Source of the DNA: Hyphomicrobiales bacterium
Lineage (GTDB): Bacteria; Pseudomonadota; Alphaproteobacteria; Rhizobiales; Rhizobiaceae
DNA length: 64,000 bases
NCBI GenBank assembly: GCA_900469475.1
Contig: UBXG01000009.1
Location: forward strand, 186,001 to 250,000
Reading direction: 5' to 3'
The first letter of the stretch is position 1. Each line of letters starts with the position of its first letter. The translations under genes were made by a program, and so were the position numbers. Positions 35,881 through 44,351 of the stretch are shown in pieces. The notes beneath the pieces are model-generated. The model did no database searches. It was not told where the DNA came from and saw nothing but the letters and a program-made list of their open reading frames with translations.

Positions 35881-36162
35881 TCAGTGCACCAGCCCGCGGC
35901 TTTTCTTGCGTCCGTTCAGCAGGTGAATGAAAGTAATCCCCTGCTCCAGCAGCAGTTCGGCCGCTTTCAGATCATTCGGGCCGAGATCGGACGAACAGCC
36001 GCGAAGATTGCAAGCCAGAAACAGGGAATTGGTGACGGCAAGCGTATCGCCGTCCTCCTCGGCCTCTTCGGCAGTGGCTTGCAGTACATCCGCAACGGCT
36101 GCCATAAGATCGGCCCGCTCCTGCAGGTTCATTTCACCAAGACTTTTCGCGATCTCATTCAT
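35881..36162 (-). CDS. Hypothetical protein (93 aa)
   Basis: A 93-residue ORF from the ATG at 36162, preceded by AAGGAGAAGCC. A start at 36192 is open but lacks a ribosome site. It is acidic and helical in the first half (MNEIAKSLGEMNLQERADLMAAVADVLQATAEEAEEDGD) and has two Cys in NLRGCSS and LACNLRG. No signal peptide or membrane segment is visible. I do not recognise the family. It is a single gene between the permease terminator and the beta-propeller gene region. Confidence 0.6.
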   Translation of the reverse strand: MNEIAKSLGEMNLQERADLMAAVADVLQATAEEAEEDGDTLAVTNSLFLACNLRGCSSDLGPNDLKAAELLLEQGITFIHLLNGRKKSRGLVH

Positions 36163-36529
36163 GGCTTCTCCTTGGCGCACACGATTGCCCACGGCATCGG
36201 TCGGTATCGGCGCGGCTCACAACGTGGAAATGATTGGAATGCGATTGGTAAGTGAAATATGGCGATGAGCGCACGAAGCAGCAAGGCATGGCTTCCATGT
36301 TGGAAACGCATGGCATTGCTGTTGGTTCACCATACATGAGATGGGATATCGGCGCTCGCAGGACTCAGCCTGAAGCCCTGTCTATGCTCAATGAGTTTTA
36401 AAGCTGCGCTATCTAGCGTGGTCCGGATGCGATCGTTTGAGCCAGAGGCGTAAGTCTGCTCTTCCTAAAACGACATGTCCGGGGCCGATCGTCCGGCCCC
36501 GGACACAAGATATCTCCACTGCAAACCGC
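36163..36529. other. Intergenic region between two minus-strand genes
   Basis: About 367 bp without a credible gene. It contains the terminator of the beta-propeller gene at 36476-36505 and, nearer 36162, the probable promoter of the 93-aa gene. Short ORFs here have no ribosome site and were not kept. Confidence 0.5.
36476..36505 (-). terminator. Strong terminator hairpin of the beta-propeller gene
   Basis: A perfect 12-bp stem (TGTCCGGGGCCG / CGGCCCCGGACA) with a six-base loop. On the minus strand it is followed by TGTCGTTTTAGG. It lies 25 bp after the stop of the gene at 36530-37162. Confidence 0.8.
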
Positions 36530-37162
36530 TCAACGCGGACGGCGGATCGCCCGCAGTTTGCCGCTGCCACCGCCACCGGCGTAGAAGCGGTCCCTGCCAT
36601 CGGATTCCAGGCCGGAAACGCCGGTACCCTCGGGCATTTCCAGCCGCTCCAAAACCTCGCCGGTCATCGGATCAACACGGCGGACGTCGCTTTCGTCGCC
36701 CTCCCAGGTGCCGTGCCATAACTCGCCATCCACCCATGTCACGCCCGTAACGATGCGGTTGGATTCGATGGTGCGCCGGATGGCGCCCGTTTCGGGATCG
36801 ATTTCATAGATCTTGCGGCCGCGATGCTGCCCGACCCACAGGCTGCCCTCGCTCCAGGCAAGGCCTGAATCGCCGCCATGGCCGGGCGCCGGTATCGTGG
36901 AGAGTATCTTGCCGGTTTTCGGGTCGACTTTGTGAATCTGGTCTTCGGCGATCTGGTAGAGGTAACGGCCGTCGAAGGCGGTGCCGGCGTGCGAGGCAAC
37001 GTCGATCGTGCGCACTTGCTCGCCGCTTTCGGGGTTCAGCGCGTGCAGCTTCTCGCCGGAGGCGAACCAGACGTGCTGACCGTCGAAGGTGACGCCGTTT
37101 ACGCGCGGCGCGTTGTCGAAGGGGCCGTATTCGCGAATGATTTCCGCTTGGGACTTTTTCAT
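36530..37162 (-). CDS. Beta-propeller protein, glutamine-cyclotransferase-like
   Basis: A 210-residue protein made of about four repeats of the type (V/L)WFASG...LHALNPESGEQVRTI, DPKTGKILSTIPAPG, SLWVGQHRGRKIYEIDPETGAIRRTI and LWHGTWEGDESDVRRVDPMTGEVLERL. This is the blade pattern of PQQ-like or plant-type glutamine cyclotransferase propellers. There is no signal peptide. It lies next to an HTH regulator and a DUF899 protein. No catalytic assignment is made. Confidence 0.7.
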   Translation of the reverse strand: MKKSQAEIIREYGPFDNAPRVNGVTFDGQHVWFASGEKLHALNPESGEQVRTIDVASHAGTAFDGRYLYQIAEDQIHKVDPKTGKILSTIPAPGHGGDSGLAWSEGSLWVGQHRGRKIYEIDPETGAIRRTIESNRIVTGVTWVDGELWHGTWEGDESDVRRVDPMTGEVLERLEMPEGTGVSGLESDGRDRFYAGGGGSGKLRAIRRPR

Positions 37163-37208
37163 GCTTCCTCCTCCCGTTGGGATCGGTTGAGTGTCGATAA
37201 TAAGAAGC

Positions 37209-38429
37209 CTAATCGCTCGGCAGCGGTCCGGGGAGTAACAATGTTGTCGGGAAGCCGACGACGGGCGGCATCATCCAGCGACAGGCCCGTCCGTTGCCGA
37301 CGCTTTGCACCATCCCTGCCGCCGCAAGCGCGTCGAGCGCACGCTGCACGGTACGCGTACTTGTCGACAGGGCAATCGACAGCGCCGAACTCGACCAAGC
37401 CTCGCCATCCGAGAGCAGGGCAAGCACGGAGGCATGCTCGACCTCGACCGGCGGTGCCAGCACGACGACATCACCTGGCAGCCGAGGCGTCAGCACGAAA
37501 CCTTCCGCCGTCGCGCTGATCTCTGCGAGCGGCTCCAAGGCGGCGCGAAGCCTGCCGACCTCAACACGCAGCCGTGCCCTGTGGGATTCATCGGCATGGC
37601 GGGCACCAAATGCGCGGGAAAGCAAAAGCGCCCGCGGCGCGTCGGCAGGAGCCGCTTCAGCAAGCACGCGCGCAAGGGAAAAAAGCACGGGCCGGCTCGC
37701 AAGCGATATGATGTCTCCGGCGCGGCGCACGACGTTGCGACAGGCGTCCACGACCAAGGCAGCGGACGCCAGAAGCGCCTCGACCTCATCCAGCGACAAG
37801 GGTCTTTCGCCTTCTTTAGCCACCAGGCGTGCGGCCGGCTCGTCGAGTATGCGCGCCGCATCCTGCACCTCGACGATGAGTGCTGAGATTCCTGCCCTCT
37901 GTGCCGCTTCCGCCGCGCGTATCAGGGCGGCACGTGCCGGCTCGATACGCAGGCGGCGGATGGCAATGCCGGCAACCGCCAGTTCGTGGCTTGCCCTTGC
38001 GGCGGGAGGCAACGGCGATGGGTCGAGCTTCGCCAGCAAGCGCTCCGCCGCGTCCAGATGACCGATGAGCAGCAGGCGGCGTATCTGCAAATTGCGGGCA
38101 TGAGCGGCGTTGATGCGGTCGCCATGTTTTTCGAGAGCGGCCCGCGCCGTCTCCAGCGCCTTTTCCGGCCAGCCAAGGTCGCGTGAGACAAGGGCGATCT
38201 CCGCCTCGGCAACCACGCAACGGGCGCGGGCGATGGCCTCGCGCGGACCGAAGGCGCGCGCGGCACTCTTCAGCAATACCTTGGCGCGGGCGAGATCGCC
38301 GAGCTGGGCCATGGCGATGCCGCGAAGCGCTAGCGCCGGAGCATCGTCGCGCAGTGCGACGCGCTTCAGCGCGCCCAGCACATCTCCGGCAGCAAGCGCC
38401 TGGGCGGCCGCGACGATCAGCGAGTCCAT
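37209..38429 (-). CDS. HTH regulator with helical repeat N-terminus
   Basis: A protein of about 406 residues from the ATG at 38429 (MDSLIVAAAQALAAGDVLGAL). The first 250 residues are alanine-rich helical, TPR-like segments. The last about 80 residues are a winged-helix domain (VEHASVLALLSDGEAWSSSALSIALSTSTRTVQRALDALAAAGMV) of the replication- or transcription-regulator kind. Upstream in-frame codons to 38546 lack support. It is divergent from the DUF899 gene at 38549 and is followed, 46 bp on, by the beta-propeller gene. It may regulate both. It does not match a named family I know. Confidence 0.65.
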   Translation of the reverse strand: MDSLIVAAAQALAAGDVLGALKRVALRDDAPALALRGIAMAQLGDLARAKVLLKSAARAFGPREAIARARCVVAEAEIALVSRDLGWPEKALETARAALEKHGDRINAAHARNLQIRRLLLIGHLDAAERLLAKLDPSPLPPAARASHELAVAGIAIRRLRIEPARAALIRAAEAAQRAGISALIVEVQDAARILDEPAARLVAKEGERPLSLDEVEALLASAALVVDACRNVVRRAGDIISLASRPVLFSLARVLAEAAPADAPRALLLSRAFGARHADESHRARLRVEVGRLRAALEPLAEISATAEGFVLTPRLPGDVVVLAPPVEVEHASVLALLSDGEAWSSSALSIALSTSTRTVQRALDALAAAGMVQSVGNGRACRWMMPPVVGFPTTLLLPGPLPSD

Positions 38430-38548
38430 CGAAATCCCGTCACACTTGTAACTCCCACCCCTTCGCACTCCAGCCGTAAGGTATCGCACATCGGCAGGCA
38501 AGACGCAGCGCCGACAGGACAGATGTCGCTGACAAGAGGAGATCAATC

Positions 38549-39346
38549 ATGACGATGCATGCGACTGGAACACGCAAAGATTGGCTTGCGGCACGACTTT
38601 CCCTGCTGGAGCAGGAAAAGGAGCTGACGCGGCGCAGCGACGAGATCGCCGCCCGCCGCCAGGAATTGCCCTGGGTGAAGGTGGAAAAGGACTATCGTCT
38701 CGAGACCGAGCACGGTGTCGTCCCGCTCTCGGGCCTCTTCAAGGGGCGCTCGCAGCTTCTCGTTTATCATTTCATGTTCGGGCCGGATTATACGGCCGGT
38801 TGCCCGTCCTGCTCGTCGATCGCGGACGGCTTCAACGGCATCGCCGTGCATCTTGAAAATCACGACGTCGCCTTCTCGGCCATTTCGCGGGCACCGCTCG
38901 AAAAGCTGCAGGAGTTCAAGCGGCGCATGGGCTGGACCTTCGACTGGGCCTCTTCGGCAAACAATGATTTCAACCATGATTTCAATGTCTGGTTCACACC
39001 GGAAGAACAGAGCGGCGGCAAAATCGAATATAATTATCGCCGCGAGCCGCCAATGCTCAATGCTCAAGCGGGCAAAACGATACAGCAATGGGAGCTGCGC
39101 GGCAGCGAAGGCCCGGTTGAACTGATGGCATCAATGACGGGGACGGATATCGCGACTTACACGCGTGACCGGCCTGGTGTGAGCGCCTTCGCCATGCAGG
39201 ACGGAGACGTCTATCATACCTATTCCTCCTATGCCCGCGGGCTGGACGGGCTCTGGGGCATGTATCAGTGGCTAGACCGCGCTCCGCTCGGCCGCAACGA
39301 GACCGGCGTGTGGTGGAAACATCACGATCGCTACGGAGCAAACTGA
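38549..39346 (+). CDS. DUF899 family thioredoxin-like protein
   Basis: A 265-residue protein of the DUF899 family: LPWVKVEKDYRLETEHG, LLVYHFMFGPDYTAGCPSCSSIADGF and FDWASSANNDFNHDFNVWF. The CPSC pair resembles a thioredoxin active site. Members are cytoplasmic and of unknown activity. The gene is divergent from the HTH regulator. Its stop overlaps the start of the small membrane protein gene (TGATG), so they are coupled. Confidence 0.85.
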   Translation: MTMHATGTRKDWLAARLSLLEQEKELTRRSDEIAARRQELPWVKVEKDYRLETEHGVVPLSGLFKGRSQLLVYHFMFGPDYTAGCPSCSSIADGFNGIAVHLENHDVAFSAISRAPLEKLQEFKRRMGWTFDWASSANNDFNHDFNVWFTPEEQSGGKIEYNYRREPPMLNAQAGKTIQQWELRGSEGPVELMASMTGTDIATYTRDRPGVSAFAMQDGDVYHTYSSYARGLDGLWGMYQWLDRAPLGRNETGVWWKHHDRYGAN

Positions 39347-39630
39347 TGTTCCGCCTATCCGAAAGCAATGAAGGGGCCGGCGTGCATCTCGCCGCCCCCA
39401 ACCTGCCCCTTACCGCCAGCCGATGGCTGGCACTGGCGGCAGCGCCGAGCTTCGCCCTCATGACCGGGCTGTCGGCCTACGGTGCGGGCGGCGATATGAT
39501 CTGCTCGGCGCAAGGCGGTTCGATGCTCGGCGGGATGGTACCGATGTATCTGCTTATGAGCCTGTTTCATTGCGGCCCCTGGCTGAAGCTGCTTGCAAGA
39601 CAGGAACATGGCGCTCGCGCGCTGGGCTAA
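39346..39630 (+). CDS. Small membrane protein (94 aa)
   Basis: A 94-residue protein whose ATG overlaps the DUF899 stop by one base. It has two likely membrane segments: WLALAAAPSFALMTGLSAYG and MLGGMVPMYLLMSLFHCGPWLKLL. A longer version starting at 39268 lies within the DUF899 gene and is not supported. Coupling to DUF899 suggests a shared role. I do not recognise a named family. Confidence 0.65.
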   Translation: MFRLSESNEGAGVHLAAPNLPLTASRWLALAAAPSFALMTGLSAYGAGGDMICSAQGGSMLGGMVPMYLLMSLFHCGPWLKLLARQEHGARALG

Positions 39631-39737
39631 GTCCCGGCGGCATTGACCAGTCTGAAAGAAAATCCACGACAGACGGCAAACGAGGGATTGATCGCCGTCT
39701 GTCGTAATAGATCGGCAGGTAGGTTGCTGCGGCTCTG

Positions 39738-40979
39738 TCAGAAGCGTTGCGGCGAAAAGGGTGCCAGATCGATGGCTGATCTCTGTCCTGTGAGGAGATC
39801 GGCGACCAGACGCGCCGTGCCCACCGACTGAGTCAGTCCGAGATGACCGTGGCCGAAGGCATAGATCACATCCGGCGTAACCCTGGCCTGGCCGATAGCG
39901 GGCAGGCTGTCCGGCAGCGACGGCCGGAAGCCCATCCACTGCACGCCGCCCTCGGGTTTGAGACCGGTCAAGAAAGAGCGGGCCTTCTGAAGCAGGGCCT
40001 CGGAGCGGCGAAAATTCGCGGGCAACTCCAATCCGCCCAGCTCCACCGTACCACCGACGCGGATGCCGGTGGAAAGCTTGCTGACGACGAAGCCATGGCC
40101 GCCAAACGTTATCTGGGTGCGCAGGTCGAAGGCTTCGGATGGAAGCGTCGTGTTATAGCCGCGCTCTGTCTCAAGCGGGATGCGCTCACCCAGCGTTTTG
40201 GCGATCCGGTGCGAAAAAGCACCGGCAGCCAGAACGACCTTGCCGCTCTGGCGCAGTTTTCCATCTGCCGCCGCCACCTCGACACCCGCGGGGATCGCAC
40301 GGAGCGCGGAGATATCAGCCGCCTCGATGACACCGCCGTGGCTGCGAAAATGCTCAGCCAGCGCCAGCGTATAAAGCTTCGGGTCGGCAATGGAATACCA
40401 GCCGGGCGTGAAGGTGCCGAGTGTGAAGCGCGACGCCAGCCCCGGCTGAATCGCTGCCATCTCGTCGGCTTTCAGGTGCTGGAATTCAATGCCGTGATTG
40501 CGGCGCGCATCCCAACCGGGCAGCGAAGCACGGAATTCCGCCTCGCTTTCATAGACCTGGAGATTGCCCTCCTTGCGCAGCATCGAGAGCGTGTCGGTGG
40601 CAGCCAGAAAAGGCTCCAGTTCCGCCTTGGACAGATCCATGAGACTTGTCTGGGCCGCGATGGAATGAGCGACGCGTGACGGCTGGCAGGCGCGCCAGAA
40701 CCGGAACATCCAGGGCGTGATCTGCAGCGCATAGGCGGGAGGAACGGAGAGCGGTCCAAGCGGATCGAGGAGCCACTTTGGCGCCTTCTTCAGGATACCC
40801 GGGGAGGCAAGCGGCAGGATATCGGTGAAGGCGAAAGCGCCGGCATTCCCCGCCGATGCGCCTGCGGCCGGTCCCTCGCGATCGAGGACCACAACCTGCA
40901 AGCCGCGCTTCTGAGCCGCGATCGCAGTGGAAAGACCAATCACGCCGGCCCCGATGACGATAACGTCCGGTCTGCTCAT
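39738..40979 (-). CDS. FAD-dependent D-amino-acid dehydrogenase (DadA/HypO-like)
   Basis: A 413-residue flavoprotein of the DAO family. It has an N-terminal Rossmann motif VIGAGVIGLSTAIAAQKRG and the C-terminal GFRPSLPDSLPAIG...YAFGHGHLGLTQSVGTARL typical of DadA. It oxidises a D-amino acid (D-hydroxyproline in HypO) and passes electrons to the respiratory chain. It is divergent from the Ldh-family gene and near HypD- and GntR-like genes, an arrangement seen in rhizobial hydroxyproline catabolism. Substrate choice is by context. Confidence 0.85.
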   Translation of the reverse strand: MSRPDVIVIGAGVIGLSTAIAAQKRGLQVVVLDREGPAAGASAGNAGAFAFTDILPLASPGILKKAPKWLLDPLGPLSVPPAYALQITPWMFRFWRACQPSRVAHSIAAQTSLMDLSKAELEPFLAATDTLSMLRKEGNLQVYESEAEFRASLPGWDARRNHGIEFQHLKADEMAAIQPGLASRFTLGTFTPGWYSIADPKLYTLALAEHFRSHGGVIEAADISALRAIPAGVEVAAADGKLRQSGKVVLAAGAFSHRIAKTLGERIPLETERGYNTTLPSEAFDLRTQITFGGHGFVVSKLSTGIRVGGTVELGGLELPANFRRSEALLQKARSFLTGLKPEGGVQWMGFRPSLPDSLPAIGQARVTPDVIYAFGHGHLGLTQSVGTARLVADLLTGQRSAIDLAPFSPQRF

Positions 40980-41161
40980 CTCTGTATTTCCGCAATCTGC
41001 GTCGCTCCGCGGGCAAACGCTGTTCCAGGTCTCAGGCTGATCATGGGCATCCCTCCTCCCGGTATGGGATCAAGCGCGGATATCGATAGGTTAAACAATT
41101 ATCGTCAAGCGTTATGGCAAACCGAGATGCGCGACGGAACAGTGAACCCGCATGTCGATTT

Positions 41162-41188
41162 TTTGTATTCTTTTTGTATTTATAATTT
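41162..41188. promoter_or_regulatory. Tandem TTGTATT half sites in divergent promoter
   Basis: TTTTGTATTC followed by TTTTTGTATTTATAATTT contains two TTGTATT copies between the DadA-like and Ldh-like genes. A near copy (TTGTATTTAATTT) lies at 43413-43425 beside the GntR gene. TTGTAT/ATACAA halves are common for FCD-type GntR regulators, so these may be operators of the GntR at 43445. Confidence 0.4.
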
Positions 41189-41231
41189 CCATGTTTATGA
41201 TGCAAGCAAGCATAATAAGGGAGAACCAAAA

Positions 41232-42269
41232 TTGACCGATGTGACCACCCTGACATCCGCTGCACTGCAAAGCCGCGTCGAATTGATCCTTTCCAAAGCC
41301 GGCTTCAATGCACCACAGGGAGCTGCGATCGCACGGACGATCGTCGCGGGCGAACGGGACGCCTGTAAATCGCATGGCATCTATCGCATCGAAGGCGTGC
41401 TGCGCACGGTCAAGGCGGGCAAGGTTCGCCCGGATGCAGTGCCCGAATTGGAGCACCGGGCCGACTCGGCCATCGTTCGCGTCGATGCCAGGAGCGGCTT
41501 TTCCAATACCGCCTTCGAGCTCGGCGTACCTGCGCTTGCCGAACAGGCTCGCCGTTTCGGCATTGCTGCACTTGCCATCAACGACTGCACGCATTTCGCA
41601 GCACTCTGGCCGGAGGTGGAAGCGCTGACGGAGCGCGGCCTTGCCGCCTTTGCCATGTGCCCGAGCTATTCCACCGTCGCGCCCGCCGGCGGTACTGCGC
41701 CGCTGCTTGGAACCAACCCATTCGCCTTCGGCTGGCCGCGCCTCGACAATCCGCCTTACGTCTTCGACTTCGCGACTTCGGTTGCGGCGCGCGGCGAGAT
41801 CGAATTGCATCGGCGCGCCGGCAAGCCTTTGCCTGAGGGTTGGGCGATAGATACCGATGGTCAGCCGACGACCGATCCGGAAGCGGCGCTCGCCGGCGCC
41901 ATGCTGCCGTTTGGCGGTCACAAGGGTTCGGCGATCGGCACCATGATCGAACTTCTGGCTGGCGTCATGATCGGCGATTTCACCAGCCGCGAGGCACTCG
42001 ATTATCTCGGCTCGACCGCGTTTGCGCCACGTCACGGCGAACTCATCGTCGCCTTCTCGCCAGAAGCCTTCGCGGCGGGCCGACCAGGAAATCCGCTCGC
42101 CCGTGCCGAAATGCTGTTCGAAGCGATCGTCGGCCAAGGCGCGCGCCTACCCTCGCAGCGTCGTTTCGCCGCTCGCGCTCGTGCGGAAAAGGATGGTATC
42201 CCGCTGACATCAGAGGAATTGCGCCAGCTCGATCGGCTAGAGGAGCTTGGCCTCGATGCTGTGATCTGA
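41232..42269 (+). CDS. Malate/L-lactate dehydrogenase-family reductase (DpkA/HypS-like)
   Basis: A 345-residue member of the Ldh2/malate-L-lactate dehydrogenase family. I place the start at TTG 41232, which has AAGGGAG upstream; the open frame extends to 41043 but that stretch is promoter DNA. Motifs include GERDACKSHGIYRIEG, FAALWPEVEALTERGLAAFAM, GTNPFAFGWP and MLPFGGHKGSAIGTMIELLAG. Relatives reduce delta-1-pyrroline-2-carboxylate or delta-1-piperideine-2-carboxylate with NADPH. With the DadA- and HypD-like neighbours, a role in hydroxyproline/proline breakdown is likely but inferred. Confidence 0.85.
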   Translation: MTDVTTLTSAALQSRVELILSKAGFNAPQGAAIARTIVAGERDACKSHGIYRIEGVLRTVKAGKVRPDAVPELEHRADSAIVRVDARSGFSNTAFELGVPALAEQARRFGIAALAINDCTHFAALWPEVEALTERGLAAFAMCPSYSTVAPAGGTAPLLGTNPFAFGWPRLDNPPYVFDFATSVAARGEIELHRRAGKPLPEGWAIDTDGQPTTDPEAALAGAMLPFGGHKGSAIGTMIELLAGVMIGDFTSREALDYLGSTAFAPRHGELIVAFSPEAFAAGRPGNPLARAEMLFEAIVGQGARLPSQRRFAARARAEKDGIPLTSEELRQLDRLEELGLDAVI

Positions 42270-42306
42270 GCGACGTTGAAATGCATGTGAAGGCCAAAGT
42301 AAGAAA

Positions 42307-42324
42307 GAGGCCCCTCGGGGCCTC
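42307..42324 (+). terminator. Terminator hairpin after the Ldh-family gene
   Basis: GAGGCCCC / GGGGCCTC form a palindromic hairpin 37 bp past the stop, between convergent genes. No long T-run follows, so efficiency is uncertain. Confidence 0.5.
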
Positions 42325-42336
42325 TCGCATATCGAG

Positions 42337-42361
42337 CCTAAGCTGACCGTAACAGCTTAGG
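42337..42361 (-). terminator. Hairpin overlapping the HypD-like stop codon
   Basis: CCTAAGCTG, seven-base loop, CAGCTTAGG give a perfect 9-bp stem that covers the stop codon of the minus-strand gene. It may help end transcription from that side. Confidence 0.4.
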
Positions 42362-43319
42362 CCTTGTACTTTTCCACGGCGCCGGGAAGCCTGCTCCACT
42401 CGGCGTACCAGCTGTTGAACAGCTTGAACTGCGTCTCGACATAGCCGCGCTGGCTCTCGTTCAAGACATCGCTTTCATTGAAATGAAGCTCGTATTCCTT
42501 GTCGCCCTTCAGCACCATCATGTACTTGAAAAAGAGAACCAGATCCGGTCCTTCGTCGAAAGAAGACAGGACGGCAAGCGCCTGCTCCAGCTCGAGCGCG
42601 CGCTGGCGTGCGTCGACGTCACCCTTGGCGGCGGCCTGGGCAAGGTTGCAGAGATGGATGACTTCCTTGGGCAGCACGTTGCCGATGCCGGTGATTGCGC
42701 CGGTCGCGCCGCAATTGACGAAGCCATGGAAGACCGCCGTATCGACGCCGATCATGAGCGATACGTTATCGTTGCGGCTGGTAATGTTCTCGGCGGCATA
42801 GCGCATATCGGCCGGGCCGCCGAATTCCTTGAAGCCCACGAGGTTCGGATGCTCGGCACGTAGCGCAAAGAACAGATCGGCACGCGTGGCAAAGCCATAA
42901 TAGGGGCTGTTATAGATCACAGCCGGGAGATCGGGGGCCGCCGACAGGATCGCCTTGAAATGTGCCTTCTGGGCGGCGATCACCGAGCCGCGCGACAGCA
43001 CGCGAGGGATCACCATCAGGCCCTTGGCGCCGACCTTCTGAGCGTGCGCAGCATGGGCAACGGCTGAAGCGGTATTCACGGCACCGGTGCCGACGACGAC
43101 AGGTACGCCTGCCTGGGCCAGCCGTTCTACCCCTTCCATGCGCTGCGCATCGGTCAGCAGCGGCCAATCGCCCATGGAGCCGCAATAGACAACAGCCGAC
43201 ATGCCCTCGGCAATGAGCTGCTTACCCTTGCGCACGAGCGCATCGAAATCGGGGCTGCGATCGGCCTTGCACGGGGTCATCAAGGCAGGGATTACGCCGG
43301 AGAAAATGCTTGCGGTCAT
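42357..43319 (-). CDS. DapA/HypD-like aldolase-deaminase
   Basis: A 320-residue class I aldolase-fold protein of the dihydrodipicolinate synthase/N-acetylneuraminate lyase family. The start at 43319 (MTASIFSGVIPALMTPC) has AGAGGATAG upstream; 43370 is longer but unsupported. Motifs: VVYCGSMGDWPLLT, AVIYNSPYYGFATRADLFF and LVGFKEFGG with the Schiff-base lysine. The YCGSMGDWPLL segment is like rhizobial HypD, delta-1-pyrroline-4-hydroxy-2-carboxylate deaminase. It would release ammonia to give 2-oxoglutarate semialdehyde. The HypD call rests on memory of sequence likeness. Confidence 0.8.
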   Translation of the reverse strand: MTASIFSGVIPALMTPCKADRSPDFDALVRKGKQLIAEGMSAVVYCGSMGDWPLLTDAQRMEGVERLAQAGVPVVVGTGAVNTASAVAHAAHAQKVGAKGLMVIPRVLSRGSVIAAQKAHFKAILSAAPDLPAVIYNSPYYGFATRADLFFALRAEHPNLVGFKEFGGPADMRYAAENITSRNDNVSLMIGVDTAVFHGFVNCGATGAITGIGNVLPKEVIHLCNLAQAAAKGDVDARQRALELEQALAVLSSFDEGPDLVLFFKYMMVLKGDKEYELHFNESDVLNESQRGYVETQFKLFNSWYAEWSRLPGAVEKYKA

Positions 43320-43423
43320 CTGTCTATCCTCTTGTGGCTTGGGCTCGAGTGGATCGGCACCCAGCCGCATTCGCCGCCACGCCTCACCGTCTGTGCAGCA
43401 TTCATACAGCCTTGTATTTAATT

Positions 43424-43433
43424 TGTCGACAAG
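43424..43433. promoter_or_regulatory. GntR-type operator candidate
   Basis: TTGTCGACAA is a perfect 10-bp palindrome between the GntR stop and the HypD-like start, next to TTGTATTTAATTT. FCD GntR proteins commonly bind TTGTNNACAA-type sites, so this may be an operator for the HypD-like promoter. Confidence 0.45.
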
Positions 43434-43444
43434 AAATATGCAGA

Positions 43445-44146
43445 CTAAAGACTGACGTCGAGACGCTCCTCGCGCATCAGCAGTTTCTGGATCTGGCTGA
43501 CGATCTGTTCGGCATGTTCCCGCGCCAGACGCTCGGCAAGTTCGGTATTCCGCGCTTCGATTGCGGCTATGATTTCATCGTGCTCCTCGACGAAGCGGCG
43601 CGGCAGCTGATCATTGTAAGATTGATAATAGAGGCGCAGGAGGCGCCGACCCTCGTTCAGCAAACGCAAGAAGAGGCTGGTGAAATAGGGATTGCGGCCA
43701 GCCTCTGCGATCGCAAGATGCAGCGCGGCATTGGTCGAGATCATGGCAAGCGCATCCTGCGCTTCGACGGCATTGGCGAATTCAATCTGGAGAGCCCTCA
43801 CGGCTTCCAGATCCTCCGGACGGTGATATTTCGCCGCGAGCTGCGTCGTGACCCGATACATCAGCACCAGCGCATCGAAATAGCTGTGCATGTTGAGGAA
43901 GTCGATCTGCGACACCATGGTCGAGCGATTGGGCAGCGTATCGATCAGCCCCTCGCCCGCCAGCCGCACCAAGGCTTCACGGATCGGCGTGCGCGACATG
44001 CCGAAACGTTCGGAAAGCTGCACCTCGTCGATGGGGCTGCCCGGCGGCAGCTCCAGATCCAGAATCTCGTCGCGCAAGATATCGTAGACAACCTTCACGC
44101 CGGAGCCGCGCTTGCGCTCGTTTCGGAGGCTTGTTTCATGATCCAT
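43445..44146 (-). CDS. GntR-family (FCD) transcriptional regulator
   Basis: A 233-residue regulator from ATG 44146 (MDHETSLRNERKRG). The N-terminal winged HTH (VVYDILRDEILDLELPPGSPIDEVQLSERFGMSRTPIREALVRLAGEGLI) is followed by an all-helical FCD ligand domain (about residues 90-220). It probably represses the nearby DadA/Ldh/HypD genes until its inducer appears. Starts further upstream to 44245 have no ribosome site. Confidence 0.88.
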   Translation of the reverse strand: MDHETSLRNERKRGSGVKVVYDILRDEILDLELPPGSPIDEVQLSERFGMSRTPIREALVRLAGEGLIDTLPNRSTMVSQIDFLNMHSYFDALVLMYRVTTQLAAKYHRPEDLEAVRALQIEFANAVEAQDALAMISTNAALHLAIAEAGRNPYFTSLFLRLLNEGRRLLRLYYQSYNDQLPRRFVEEHDEIIAAIEARNTELAERLAREHAEQIVSQIQKLLMREERLDVSL

Positions 44147-44351
44147 GGCTGACTGACCTCTTCTTTCAGCGAGAGAAGTAAAGGGGCCTGCCAGGTAAAT
44201 CAACGGCGCTTGCGAGCCTTCACAAAAATCGAGCCTCGGCTTCATACGTATTCAGTGGCACCGCAAGCTGCGGTCTTCACGGACCACCTCTTCCGGCGCC
44301 GACGCATCACGATCTATGGTCAAAAGGGCAAATAGTCCTGCAGCCTTCAAA

